A stretch of 15,038 nt of DNA from Nitrospinota bacterium (GTDB lineage: Bacteria; JAUXIQ01). Each line of letters opens with the position of its first letter. The first letter of the stretch is position 1. A program made the position numbers and the translations under genes. The stretch spans positions 1-15,038 of the forward strand of contig JAUXIQ010000012.1 in assembly GCA_030620925.1 (NCBI GenBank), in the 5' to 3' direction. Positions 7,460 to 14,380 of the stretch are shown piece after piece. A model generated the notes under the pieces. It saw only the letters and a program-made list of their open reading frames with translations. It was not told the origin of the DNA and did no database searches.

Positions 7460-8158
7460 TCAGTATTCTTTAACGAAGTTTCTTTCTACAATGCTTACGA
7501 ATTCCGTATTAAAATTATCCATCTCGCTGCCGACAACTTTGGCCTTATTGATGTAATAGTTATAGCTGATGACTGCAGGTATAGCCACGGCCAGACCCGC
7601 TGCAGTAGCTATCAATGCCTCTGAGATTCCAGGGGCCACGGCTCCGATGCTGGCGGTAGTCCGCATCCCCAGCCCCCTGAAGGCGTTCATTACACCCCAT
7701 ACCGTGCCGAAAAGGCCGATGAAAGGCGTTGCGCTTCCTGCAGTAGCAAGAAAAATCAGGTACTTCTCAAATGTGATCATCTCCTGATTAGCCTTAACCA
7801 TAATGGTTCTGGTTATCACCTGAACCTCTTTTGGCGTAATTCCCACCCCACTCTTTCGGGCTGTGCCCGAAGTGGGATTGTCGTCTCTACTTTCTCGCTG
7901 AAATCCCCGAAGGGCGTTGTATCCCACAACGTATAGCCTGGCCAAATGGCTCTCATCGAGAGATTTGCTATGGGCGTAAATGCTCGTCAGGTTATTGCTG
8001 GAACTAAAAATATTCATAAACCTGCGCGTCTGTGCCTCCGAGGTGCGCAGATATAACAATTTCTGAATTATTATGGCCCAAGTACTCACCGAGAAAAAGA
8101 GAAGCACTATGAGCACCAATTTTCCCGCGAGCCCTATCTGGAGGATTAATTCGTTCAC
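7460..8158 (-). CDS. tolQ: Tol-Pal motor subunit TolQ (ExbB/MotA family)
   Basis: TolQ is the multi-pass scaffold of the proton channel that powers outer-membrane constriction. The 232 residues contain three predicted membrane helices at about 10-31, 134-160 and 174-202. The family core is well kept: GLFGTVWGVMNAF at 148-160, and APGISEALIATAAGLAVAIP at 175-194 lining the channel. The cytoplasmic loop between helices one and two includes a polar Ser/Thr/Gly/Asn-rich segment at about 88-110. The start is GTG at 8158, with AGGAGG about four bases upstream; the overlapping ATG at the same spot would read straight into a stop. It is the first gene of the operon and is preceded by a 535-base AT-rich region shared with rlpA. 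The order tolQRAB-pal is classical. Confidence 0.95.
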   Translation of the reverse strand: MNELILQIGLAGKLVLIVLLFFSVSTWAIIIQKLLYLRTSEAQTRRFMNIFSSSNNLTSIYAHSKSLDESHLARLYVVGYNALRGFQRESRDDNPTSGTARKSGVGITPKEVQVITRTIMVKANQEMITFEKYLIFLATAGSATPFIGLFGTVWGVMNAFRGLGMRTTASIGAVAPGISEALIATAAGLAVAIPAVISYNYYINKAKVVGSEMDNFNTEFVSIVERNFVKEY

Positions 8159-8386
8159 ATTTCCTCCTTAATATTTTCCTCAAAAGGAACATCGGCCAAA
8201 AACGCTGACACCTTTATCACCTTTTTGAGGTACAGAAATATTGAGAATTTAACTTACCCTCTGGGAATTAGTACAACCATCACCGGGGGGTGAGCTTGAC
8301 CTCCAAAACAAAATAATATTATTAAACTTTTCAATTACTTACAAATTTAAGTAATCTTAAATCATTATCGCCGGAATGTCAACGAG

Positions 8387-8423
8387 GGTTTTTAGGGGCT
8401 GAGGAACCCCTTCCCGAAAAACC
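8387..8423. other. Two-tier hairpin in the tolQ-rlpA gap
   Basis: GGTTTTT at 8387-8393 can pair with AAAAACC at 8417-8423. Inside it, AGGGG at 8394-8398 pairs with CCCCT at 8407-8411 around an 8-base loop, leaving a TCCCG bulge on the right arm. There is no trailing T-run in either direction, so it is not a standard intrinsic terminator. It could be an RNA structure or a DNA-binding site. Confidence 0.4.
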
Positions 8424-8588
8424 TCTGCTACATAGGCATAGGCACTTTAAAATACTTTCGAGAAAGAGAGAAAAAATCGTTTTCCCGACGGATGCTCTTT
8501 GAAAACCCTTGTTAACATATATAGTTATTAATCGGTAAATTGGGCAAGAAAAATTATCTTTATATCTATTAACGTCTCTCTTTATAAC

Positions 8589-8617
8589 TTGAAAACTGGA
8601 ATTTTTTCAATTATTAT
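8589..8617 (+). promoter_or_regulatory. Sigma70-like promoter of rlpA
   Basis: TTGAAA at 8589-8594 and TATTAT at 8612-8617 are separated by 17 bases, the preferred spacing. Transcription would begin near 8624, giving a leader of about 70 bases before the ATG at 8694. The surrounding DNA is very AT-rich, so some chance matches are expected. Confidence 0.5.
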
Positions 8618-8693
8618 TAAGTTATCTTAAATTCCTACCGCTGAGGTTAAGCTTTCATGTTCCGGAGTATTATTAAAAAAAGAGGGGCCTTGA

Positions 8694-9140
8694 ATGAGGA
8701 GCTTTCTGCTCATTGTCTGCCTCATTCTGCTGGTTTCTTTCAGCTCCGGCTGCGGAGCCCTTAAACTGATCGCCAAGGGAACCACGGGGATTGTCGCAGT
8801 CAGTTTAAAAGTGCTCACCTTCCCTTTATCCACCTCCAACAAAGGGAAGGGGGTCTATGTCGGCTATGCCTCATGGTACGGGGATGAATTCCACGGCAGG
8901 CGAACCGCCAACGGCGAAATATATAACCAGTTCAGGTACACGGCCGCTCACCGTTCCCTTCCCTTTAACACGCTGGTGGAAGTGACCAACCTGAAAACCC
9001 GCAAGGCGGTTATAGTGAGGATAAACGATCGGGGTCCCTTTGTCAGGGGCAGGATAATCGATCTTTCCTACGGCGCTGCGCGAAAAATAGGCATGGTTGA
9101 AGACGGCGTCCAGAGAGTGAGGCTGAAAGTTCTGCGATAA
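8694..9140 (+). CDS. RlpA-like septal lytic transglycosylase lipoprotein
   Basis: The 148-residue protein is a short member of the RlpA family, whose studied members cleave denuded peptidoglycan glycan strands at division sites. An N-terminal hydrophobic segment ends at SSGC (17-20), a slightly non-consensus lipobox, so an outer-membrane lipoprotein is likely. The double-psi beta-barrel domain spans about 54-147. It shows [19 protein letters not shown] at 57-75, AAHRSLPF at 84-91 with His86, and VRINDRGPF at 108-116 with Asp112. These correspond to the residues needed for catalysis in RlpA. The C-terminal SPOR domain of the E. coli and Pseudomonas proteins is absent. It stands alone, divergent from the tol operon, which also acts at the septum. 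ATG start; the AGAGGGG upstream at 8680-8686 fits a ribosome site. Confidence 0.9.
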   Translation: MRSFLLIVCLILLVSFSSGCGALKLIAKGTTGIVAVSLKVLTFPLSTSNKGKGVYVGYASWYGDEFHGRRTANGEIYNQFRYTAAHRSLPFNTLVEVTNLKTRKAVIVRINDRGPFVRGRIIDLSYGAARKIGMVEDGVQRVRLKVLR

Positions 9141-9177
9141 AGCTCAGGCGGTGCCCTCTAATGCCTGCTCCACCCCA

Positions 9178-9206
9178 TTGATTTTCTCCCATCGATTTTA
9201 TATTAT
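9178..9206 (+). promoter_or_regulatory. Sigma70-like promoter of the PHP-domain gene
   Basis: TTGATT at 9178-9183 and TATTAT at 9201-9206 are 17 bases apart. A second -10-like TATAAT at 9226-9231 has no good -35 partner. Both lie in the 124-base AT-rich gap after rlpA, indicating that the PHP gene and its follower form their own transcription unit. Confidence 0.5.
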
Positions 9207-9264
9207 AGTAAAAAGCGAAAAATCATATAATGTATACTGGCGACTTAAGCGCTGGAGTATAAAA

Positions 9265-9909
9265 ATGATTATAGACATGCACGTTCATACCCAGGTGTCG
9301 GATGACTGCTGGGTAACCCCTGAAACGTATTTGAACTGGATAAACATCCTCAGAAAAAACCATCATATCTCCGGACTGGCTTTCGCCGAGCACCGGAAAT
9401 ATGACTCTTCCATAGATTATCGAGGTTTGGCTCAGGAGTTCGACGTTGTGATATTCAGGGGCATGGAGCTGGAAACGGATTGCGGCCATTTTCTGGTCTA
9501 TGGTCCCTTAGGCGACGTAATGAAGAAAATAAATACTGACGATATTAACCTGGATGCCTCACACATGCTGAACGTTGTCGAAGAGGCGGGAGGAATAGCC
9601 ATCCCCGCTCATCCCGGGAGGAGGAACATAGGGTTTTCCTACCATGTGGACAACGGTAAAGATTACACCAATGTAAAGGCGATTGAGTCGCTAAACGGGG
9701 CCAGCAAAGAGGGGGAGAACGCTCTGGCTGAAAAACTTGCCGCCGAAAGGAACTATCACCGGATAGCGGGGAGTGACGCTCATTTTGTCAGTGATCTCTG
9801 CTCATGCCTCACAGAATTCGAAAGCGAATTTAGCGGTTGGGAAGAACTGGTTGAGGAACTGAAAGAGGGTAAATACAGACCTATAAGTCTGAAGGATGCC
9901 AAAAAATAA
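9265..9909 (+). CDS. PHP-domain metal-dependent phosphoesterase-like protein
   Basis: This 214-residue cytoplasmic protein belongs to the polymerase-and-histidinol-phosphatase (PHP) superfamily, whose members hydrolyse phosphoesters with a cluster of metal ions. The metal-ligand motifs appear in family order: DMHVHT at 4-9 (His6, His8), AEHR at 41-44, GMELE at 66-70, His75, PAHPG at 114-118 and GSDAH at 169-173. All key residues are present, so it should be active. The substrate cannot be told from sequence; 3',5'-nucleotide, oligonucleotide and sugar-phosphate esters are all known for relatives. The ATG at 9265 has GGAG seven bases upstream and begins right at the first motif. A GTG at 9151 would add 38 residues without family similarity and is rejected. 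The next gene follows after 17 bases. Confidence 0.87.
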   Translation: MIIDMHVHTQVSDDCWVTPETYLNWINILRKNHHISGLAFAEHRKYDSSIDYRGLAQEFDVVIFRGMELETDCGHFLVYGPLGDVMKKINTDDINLDASHMLNVVEEAGGIAIPAHPGRRNIGFSYHVDNGKDYTNVKAIESLNGASKEGENALAEKLAAERNYHRIAGSDAHFVSDLCSCLTEFESEFSGWEELVEELKEGKYRPISLKDAKK

Positions 9910-9926
9910 ATTAAGAGGGATAAAGA

Positions 9927-10523
9927 ATGTCTTCTTTGAAAAGTCAACTATTTCAACAGTATGCTAACGAAGGCCTTAAAGCTTTGATCCACGAATTCCA
10001 ACAGAAATACGAACCCAAAAAAGAAGAACGCTTCAATTACAATGGTATCACCTATGAGATAGGAAACGCTCAAACCACTGAAGACGGAGTGGAATTCGAG
10101 ATCAGCTCGAAGATACCCCAGGATGAGCTCTCCAGCAAAGTGACCCTCCAAGACTATTTTCGATCCATAAAAGGCATACTGGTCAAAGTATCAGCTGCAC
10201 CAAATGCTATCGACATGGAAAACATAACCCGGGAACTGGGAGGAGACGAGAGGAAAGAAAGGGATTACGTCAAATTAAAATATTCCTATACTGATACCGA
10301 CCTGTATGATGAGTCGGAGCTCTTGAAAAAAGTCGAAGAGATTTCAAGCAAAGGGGACACCAGTAAAATACCTAAAGTTTCGGGGGCGACGACGTTAATA
10401 GGCAAAATGATTCTATCGGCGGTCAAGGAATCCATCTATTCTAAAGCAATGGATAACATGCAGAGCTTGATCGACGCCAACGAATCCGTACGCGGAAAGC
10501 TTATCCGAGGTAAGAAAAAATAA
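9927..10523 (+). CDS. Conserved-looking protein of unknown function, paired with the PHP gene
   Basis: I do not recognise this 198-residue protein. It is hydrophilic and rich in Lys, Glu and Ser, with no signal peptide, no membrane segment, no cysteine and no tryptophan. It is therefore probably cytoplasmic and not a metal-cysteine protein. Residues about 1-28 look like a charged amphipathic helix. The segment 35-90 alternates short beta-like stretches (FNYNGITYEIG, GVEFEIS, ILVKVSA). A second helical part at about 155-190 leads into a basic tail (RGKKK). The ATG is well supported by AGAGGG eight to nine bases upstream and by the 17-base gap after the PHP gene, which suggests co-transcription and possibly a shared task. 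By eye its codons are more AT-rich than those of the metabolic genes around it. Confidence 0.8.
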   Translation: MSSLKSQLFQQYANEGLKALIHEFQQKYEPKKEERFNYNGITYEIGNAQTTEDGVEFEISSKIPQDELSSKVTLQDYFRSIKGILVKVSAAPNAIDMENITRELGGDERKERDYVKLKYSYTDTDLYDESELLKKVEEISSKGDTSKIPKVSGATTLIGKMILSAVKESIYSKAMDNMQSLIDANESVRGKLIRGKKK

Positions 10524-10835
10524 GGCATCAGTGAAAGCCGCACGTTCTCAGCTTTTTCCCTTAACCTGAGTTGTTGAAAAACTGTGGGTAAAATTACCGC
10601 CCCGAACAAAATTACTCGCGAACTCTACGTTTCCTCAACACCATAAATTTTTAATTATCCTTAATGTTAAATAAAATTTTACGTACCTTCCAGCCATTTG
10701 AACACCAAAACCGGTAGTCGTTTTAAGAATCAGGGAATATTTTTCACAACAAGATTAATTGCACCGAATGTATGTTGGTTAGGCGCCCGATACCTGCTTT
10801 AAAAGCTTTCTATACCAACGATAGGAAAATATGGT
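10524..10835. other. 312-base AT-rich intergenic region, no gene seen
   Basis: This gap lies between the convergent unknown gene and SagB gene. A weak terminator-like element occurs at 10531-10558: GAAAGC and GCTTT arms around a 12-base loop, followed by T residues. A small symmetric element GGTAAAATTACC is at 10587-10598. The rest is AT-rich with no convincing open frame, RNA gene or repeat. Confidence 0.5.
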
Positions 10836-11579
10836 TCAGCCGACCGGCCCGACCGAGGAGAGGTAGACAGCCATTTCCTCCTTTCCGTCAACCTTCAATA
10901 TCTCATTCACCTCTTCGTCGTAAAAGGCCCCGATGGCGCAGCACCCTAACCCCATAGCAGCGCATGCCAGATAGAGGTTTTCACACAGGTGCCCGGCATC
11001 CAGATAAATATATCTGTATGCCCTCTCATCATATTTCCATTTTGATCTGTTAACGCAGGCTGTCCATATAAAAACCACCGACGCCTTGGCGGCAATGGGT
11101 TGATCGAGGGCGGCGGCAGCGGTGCGCCCGGAGTAATCGCCGGGGGAGAGGAGCTCCAGACAGGCGTTAGGCACCTGGAAATGATACACTCCCTGATCGA
11201 GTTCTTCCACCCTGTTCACCACCAGGTAGGTCTCTATAGGGTAGAGGGCGCCCGCGGAAGGAGCAGTCCTCAACAGGTATGAGCCCATGCTCGCCGTCAC
11301 CCCCTGAATCGCCCATAATAGTTGCGACAAAGTTTTCAGATCCATGGGTTTCTCGGCATAGCGCCTCTCAGAACGCCTGCTAAGGAGTGCATCCCATAAG
11401 CCCATCCCGCCCTGGCGTTCAGCCTCCGGAAGTGTGACCACCTTGACAGGATTTGAATAAGTCTTGTACATCGAAGGGCGAGAGGAAATCTCCAGCAATC
11501 TCACGGGCATCGCATGGCGTCGATACTTGGTAGATTCCTGATAAATATCTCCTACTCCCTGCCGTTCTTCCTGATTCAC
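10836..11579 (-). CDS. SagB/ThcOx-type FMN-dependent dehydrogenase (nitroreductase family), stand-alone
   Basis: SagB-type enzymes use FMN to oxidise azoline rings to azoles in ribosomal peptide natural products; many stand-alone homologues have unknown substrates. The 247-residue protein shows the nitroreductase-fold signature. SRRSERRY at 67-74 provides the FMN-phosphate contacts. RTAPSAGALYPIETYLVV at 104-121 and YIYLDAGHLCENLYLACAAMGLG at 190-212 are the SagB-type core, with GAFYDEEVNEIL at 217-228. I chose GTG at 11579 because GGAGGT lies exactly seven bases before it; a GTG at 11594 would add five residues and destroy that spacing. Length fits the short bacterial group. No cyclodehydratase, peptidase, transporter or precursor peptide is visible nearby, so azole synthesis here is doubtful. 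The cytoplasmic redox role remains open. Confidence 0.88.
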   Translation of the reverse strand: MNQEERQGVGDIYQESTKYRRHAMPVRLLEISSRPSMYKTYSNPVKVVTLPEAERQGGMGLWDALLSRRSERRYAEKPMDLKTLSQLLWAIQGVTASMGSYLLRTAPSAGALYPIETYLVVNRVEELDQGVYHFQVPNACLELLSPGDYSGRTAAAALDQPIAAKASVVFIWTACVNRSKWKYDERAYRYIYLDAGHLCENLYLACAAMGLGCCAIGAFYDEEVNEILKVDGKEEMAVYLSSVGPVG

Positions 11580-11762
11580 TTTTGCTACCTCCACTCATCC
11601 TGAACGTGCTCTTAGGGGCATTTCTCATGCCTGCAAGTTGATGCAAATTCTATTACCTTGAAGCCGGGCTCATCAGAATACTCTACTATATTTTCACTGC
11701 GACCAGAAAGTATTGATGGAAAATTACAGTGAACCTATATATTAATGAAAAACTATTTTTAC

Positions 11763-11792
11763 TTGACTTTAGGTCGTTGTATAAACTATTTT
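11763..11792 (+). promoter_or_regulatory. Putative promoter of pgk
   Basis: TTGACT at 11763-11768 is followed after 18 bases by TATTTT at 11787-11792. The -35 box is strong and the -10 only fair; TATAAA at 11780 is too close to use. The predicted leader of roughly 70 bases ends at a GGGAG ribosome site at 11854-11858. Confidence 0.4.
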
Positions 11793-11869
11793 GATTAGCT
11801 CGAAGGGTTCAACAATCGTTACTTTCCTGAACATCCTGCTTAACAGAATCTACGGGAGTTGTGGCTATT

Positions 11870-13069
11870 ATGGCAGCGATAAAAAAGCTGTCCATAAAAC
11901 AGCTCAAACTTAAAGGGAAAAAGGTCTTCCTCAGGCTTGATCTTAATGTGCCTCTATCAGAAAACGGGGCCATCACCGACCAGACCAGAATCCTGGCCGC
12001 CCTTCCCACTATAAAATACATCATCGATCAAGGGGGACATCTAATAATTTCATCCCATCTGGGCCGACCCGCGGGAAAAGTCCAGCCGAATCTGAGCCTC
12101 AAACCGGTGGCTCACGCCCTTTCCTCACACCTGGGAAAGGAAGTACCCCTCGCACCACACTATAGCCTGGGGGAAAAGGTCCTTCAGATGGTAAACTCCT
12201 TGCAAAAAGGCGATGTTCTTCTCCTGGAAAACCTGCGATTTTATAAGGGTGAAACACAAAACGATCCCGAGTTCGCACAGGCTCTGGCGGCGTTCGGCGA
12301 CGTTTACGTCAATGACGCTTTCGGCGTTTCGCACCGGGCTCATGCCTCAGTATGCGGGATAACCCAGTTCATAAAGCCATGTGCGGCGGGCTTCCTCATG
12401 GGAAAGGAAATCGAGCACTTAAGCCGCCTTATCTCAAAGCCGGCGCGCCCGTTCATCGCCCTGCTGGGGGGCGCCAAAGTGTCGGATAAGTTGGGCATCA
12501 TTGAAAATCTGATGGAGAAATTCGATGCCCTCTTAATAGGAGGCGGCATGGCATATACCTTCCTCATGGCCAAGGGCTTCGAGGTGGGCAGATCCATTGT
12601 AGAAAAGGACAAACTCGACACCACCTCCTCCATAATCAAAAGTACAGATATTAGGGGCATTAAGCTGGAGTTGACTGAAGACCACGTTATCGCCCGTGAG
12701 TTGAAAGACGCTGCGCAGACCACGGTGGTAAACACCTCCGACATACCCGAAGACTGGCTGGCGCTGGATATCGGGCCTCGCACCATCGAGCTTTTCATCA
12801 AAGAGATCATGAACGCCAAAACCATACTCTGGAACGGCCCCATGGGGGTTTTCGAGATTGAAGCTTTCCGCGCTGGCACTGAAGCCGTGGGCCGCGCTGT
12901 TGCAGAGTCAGGCGCAGTGAGCGTGGTGTGCGGTGGAGATACCGCCGCCGCTGTCAACAGTCTGGGCCTGGCACATAAGATGACCCACATCTCCACGGGG
13001 GGGGGAGCAGCCCTGGAATTCCTCGAAGGTGAAGAATTGCCTGGCATAGCGGCGCTCGACGACGCCTGA
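11870..13069 (+). CDS. pgk: Phosphoglycerate kinase
   Basis: Pgk transfers phosphate between 1,3-bisphosphoglycerate and ADP in glycolysis and gluconeogenesis, in the cytoplasm. The protein of about 399 residues carries all family signatures in order: a VFLRLDLNVPL substrate loop near the start, SSHLGRP, LLENLRFYKGE, YVNDAFGVSHRAHAS, LLGGAKVSDKLGIIENL, LLIGGGMAYTFL, DIGPRT, LWNGPMGVFE, and the C-terminal GGDTAAA and STGGGAALEFLEG nucleotide loops. Leu in place of Val and Phe in the first motif is a mild variation. I prefer ATG at 11870, since GGGAG at 11854-11858 is 11 bases away, against 2 bases for the GTG at 11861. The last loop is encoded through nine consecutive G bases (12997-13005). 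Usual partners gapdh and tpi are not in the window. Confidence 0.97.
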   Translation: MAAIKKLSIKQLKLKGKKVFLRLDLNVPLSENGAITDQTRILAALPTIKYIIDQGGHLIISSHLGRPAGKVQPNLSLKPVAHALSSHLGKEVPLAPHYSLGEKVLQMVNSLQKGDVLLLENLRFYKGETQNDPEFAQALAAFGDVYVNDAFGVSHRAHASVCGITQFIKPCAAGFLMGKEIEHLSRLISKPARPFIALLGGAKVSDKLGIIENLMEKFDALLIGGGMAYTFLMAKGFEVGRSIVEKDKLDTTSSIIKSTDIRGIKLELTEDHVIARELKDAAQTTVVNTSDIPEDWLALDIGPRTIELFIKEIMNAKTILWNGPMGVFEIEAFRAGTEAVGRAVAESGAVSVVCGGDTAAAVNSLGLAHKMTHISTGGGAALEFLEGEELPGIAALDDA

Positions 13070-13134
13070 AATCACAGCCAATAGCCGCGCAACAATAGTA
13101 AAGTGCGTATATATCCTTATAACCGAAGGGAAGA

Positions 13135-14307
13135 ATGAAAGATAAACTGTTTACAGCAGATTACAAACAGATAAAAAATGGTGAGCTGACGGACGTTTAT
13201 TTCCAACGGACGCTGGAGGTGCTTAAGGCCCGGGGAATAAACAAGAGGGTGCGCGCCGAACTCATCATCAAAAATTTTCCCGGCCAATGGGAATGGGGCG
13301 TCTTCACCGGCCTCCATGATTGTTGTAGACTCATGGAGGGCATGGACGTTATCATCAGGGCCGTTCCCGAGGGCACCATCTTCAGGGACCTCTTCCCGGT
13401 TATGGAGATAGAGGGGAACTATACCGATTTCTGTATCTACGAAACTGCTCTGCTGGGGTTCATATGTCAACCTTCGGGAGTGGCCACCAAAGCCGCGCGT
13501 TGCAGGGTGGCGGCGGGGGAAAAGGGGCTTGTGCATTTCGGCGCCCGCCGCATCTACCCGTCCATCGTGCCCATGATAGACAAGAACGCTTATATGGGAG
13601 GATGCGACAGCGTTTCCGTAACCCTCAGCGCCCGCATGATGGGGCAGGAACCGGCGGGGACCATCCCCCACGCACTCATCCTGGTGATGGGGGACGCCGT
13701 GGAAGCCCTCAAAGCGTTCCACGAGGTCATACCCAAAGACGTGGCCAGGGTTGCATTAATAGACACTTTCAACGACGAAAAATTCGAGGCCCTCAACGTC
13801 GCCAAGGCACTGGGGAAAGACCTTTTCGCCATAAGGTTTGACACCCCGAAATCGAGACGCGGAGACTTCCTGCAACTACTCAAAGAAGTCAGATGGGAAC
13901 TGGACATAAGGGGTTACGAGGATGTTAAGATATTCGTCAGCGGAGGGGTTGACGAAGATGATATAATCTCTCTCAAATCCGTGGTGGATTCTTTCGGGGT
14001 AGGAACCGCCATCAGTAACGCACCAGTGCTCGATTTCTCCATGGATATAGTTGAGATAGAGGGCGAACCGATAGCCAAAAGGGGGAAAATGTCCGGACCA
14101 AAAGACTTTCTGCGCTGCGCCCGGTGCGGTAAGGACGAGTTGCTGCCCTTGGGAGACTCAAAGACCCTTTGCCAGTGCGGTGGAAAATTAGAGTCGGTTT
14201 TAGAAGTTATAGTCAATCACGGTAAAATCACCAGGCAGGAACCTGACCCCAAAGAAATCAGGGATTACATACTACAGCAGCTAAAACAAGTGGCGGTATC
14301 AGAGTAG
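13135..14307 (+). CDS. Nicotinate phosphoribosyltransferase, zinc-containing archaeal-like type
   Basis: The enzyme joins nicotinate to PRPP, using ATP, to form nicotinate mononucleotide in the Preiss-Handler route of NAD salvage. The 390 residues include the N-terminal YKQIKNGELTDVYFQ segment, HFGARRIYP at 134-142, and GTIPHALILV at 175-184, with His179 as the likely phosphorylated histidine. FDTPKSRRGDF at 235-245 and VSGGVDEDDI at 268-277 form the phosphate-binding barrel loops. Near the C-terminus, CARC at 328-331 and CQC at 346-348 give four cysteines suited to a zinc ribbon, as in the Thermoplasma acidophilum enzyme. That makes this form closer to the archaeal/thermophile type than to E. 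coli PncB. ATG start with AAGGGAAG upstream. It lies 65 bases after pgk, possibly in the same operon. Confidence 0.92.
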   Translation: MKDKLFTADYKQIKNGELTDVYFQRTLEVLKARGINKRVRAELIIKNFPGQWEWGVFTGLHDCCRLMEGMDVIIRAVPEGTIFRDLFPVMEIEGNYTDFCIYETALLGFICQPSGVATKAARCRVAAGEKGLVHFGARRIYPSIVPMIDKNAYMGGCDSVSVTLSARMMGQEPAGTIPHALILVMGDAVEALKAFHEVIPKDVARVALIDTFNDEKFEALNVAKALGKDLFAIRFDTPKSRRGDFLQLLKEVRWELDIRGYEDVKIFVSGGVDEDDIISLKSVVDSFGVGTAISNAPVLDFSMDIVEIEGEPIAKRGKMSGPKDFLRCARCGKDELLPLGDSKTLCQCGGKLESVLEVIVNHGKITRQEPDPKEIRDYILQQLKQVAVSE

Positions 14308-14380
14308 GAGTCTGGGCACGAACTGGATGGCCCGAAATTAAACCAAAATTTCCATCACAATCATGGGAGGAGGGTATCTA

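Larger units (their letters stand above)
8328..8632. repeat. Pair of imperfect AT-rich direct repeats
   Basis: Copy one at 8328-8362 and copy two at 8604-8632 share the order TTTTCAATTA, a short variable part, then TTAAGTAATCTTAAAT in one and TTAAGTTATCTTAAAT in the other. The copies start 276 bases apart, and the second overlaps the rlpA -10 region. Given the AT-rich background part of the match may be chance, but the shared last 16 bases differ at only one position. Confidence 0.4.
8159..8693. other. 535-base AT-rich divergent intergenic region between tolQ and rlpA
   Basis: No credible gene is seen on either strand. The stretch holds the tolQ upstream region, a hairpin at 8387-8423, two copies of a related AT-rich motif at 8328-8362 and 8604-8632, and the rlpA promoter. 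A possible tolQ promoter on the minus strand has TTGTAC (8271-8276) and TTAAAT (8247-8252) 18 bases apart, which is a modest match. The region is unusually long and AT-rich for such tightly packed surroundings. Confidence 0.6.

Noticed and set aside
9151-9264. Upstream extension of the PHP gene from a GTG at 9151
   Set aside because: The extra residues show no PHP similarity, overlap the promoter-like sequences, and the ATG at 9265 has its own ribosome site right before the first metal motif.
10582-10591. DnaA-box-like TTACCCACA on the minus strand
   Set aside because: It is a single copy with one mismatch to the consensus. No cluster of boxes and no dnaA, dnaN or gyrB gene nearby, so there is no case for a replication origin.
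11595-11869. Possible small precursor peptide gene upstream of the SagB gene
   Set aside because: The only short frame here (minus strand, from 11646) mostly overlaps the SagB coding region in another frame and lacks a leader-plus-Cys/Ser/Thr core; no other candidate is seen.
12340-13047. 235-codon minus-strand open frame opposite pgk
   Set aside because: Fully antisense to the conserved part of phosphoglycerate kinase, low-complexity Ser/Met-rich translation and no family motif.
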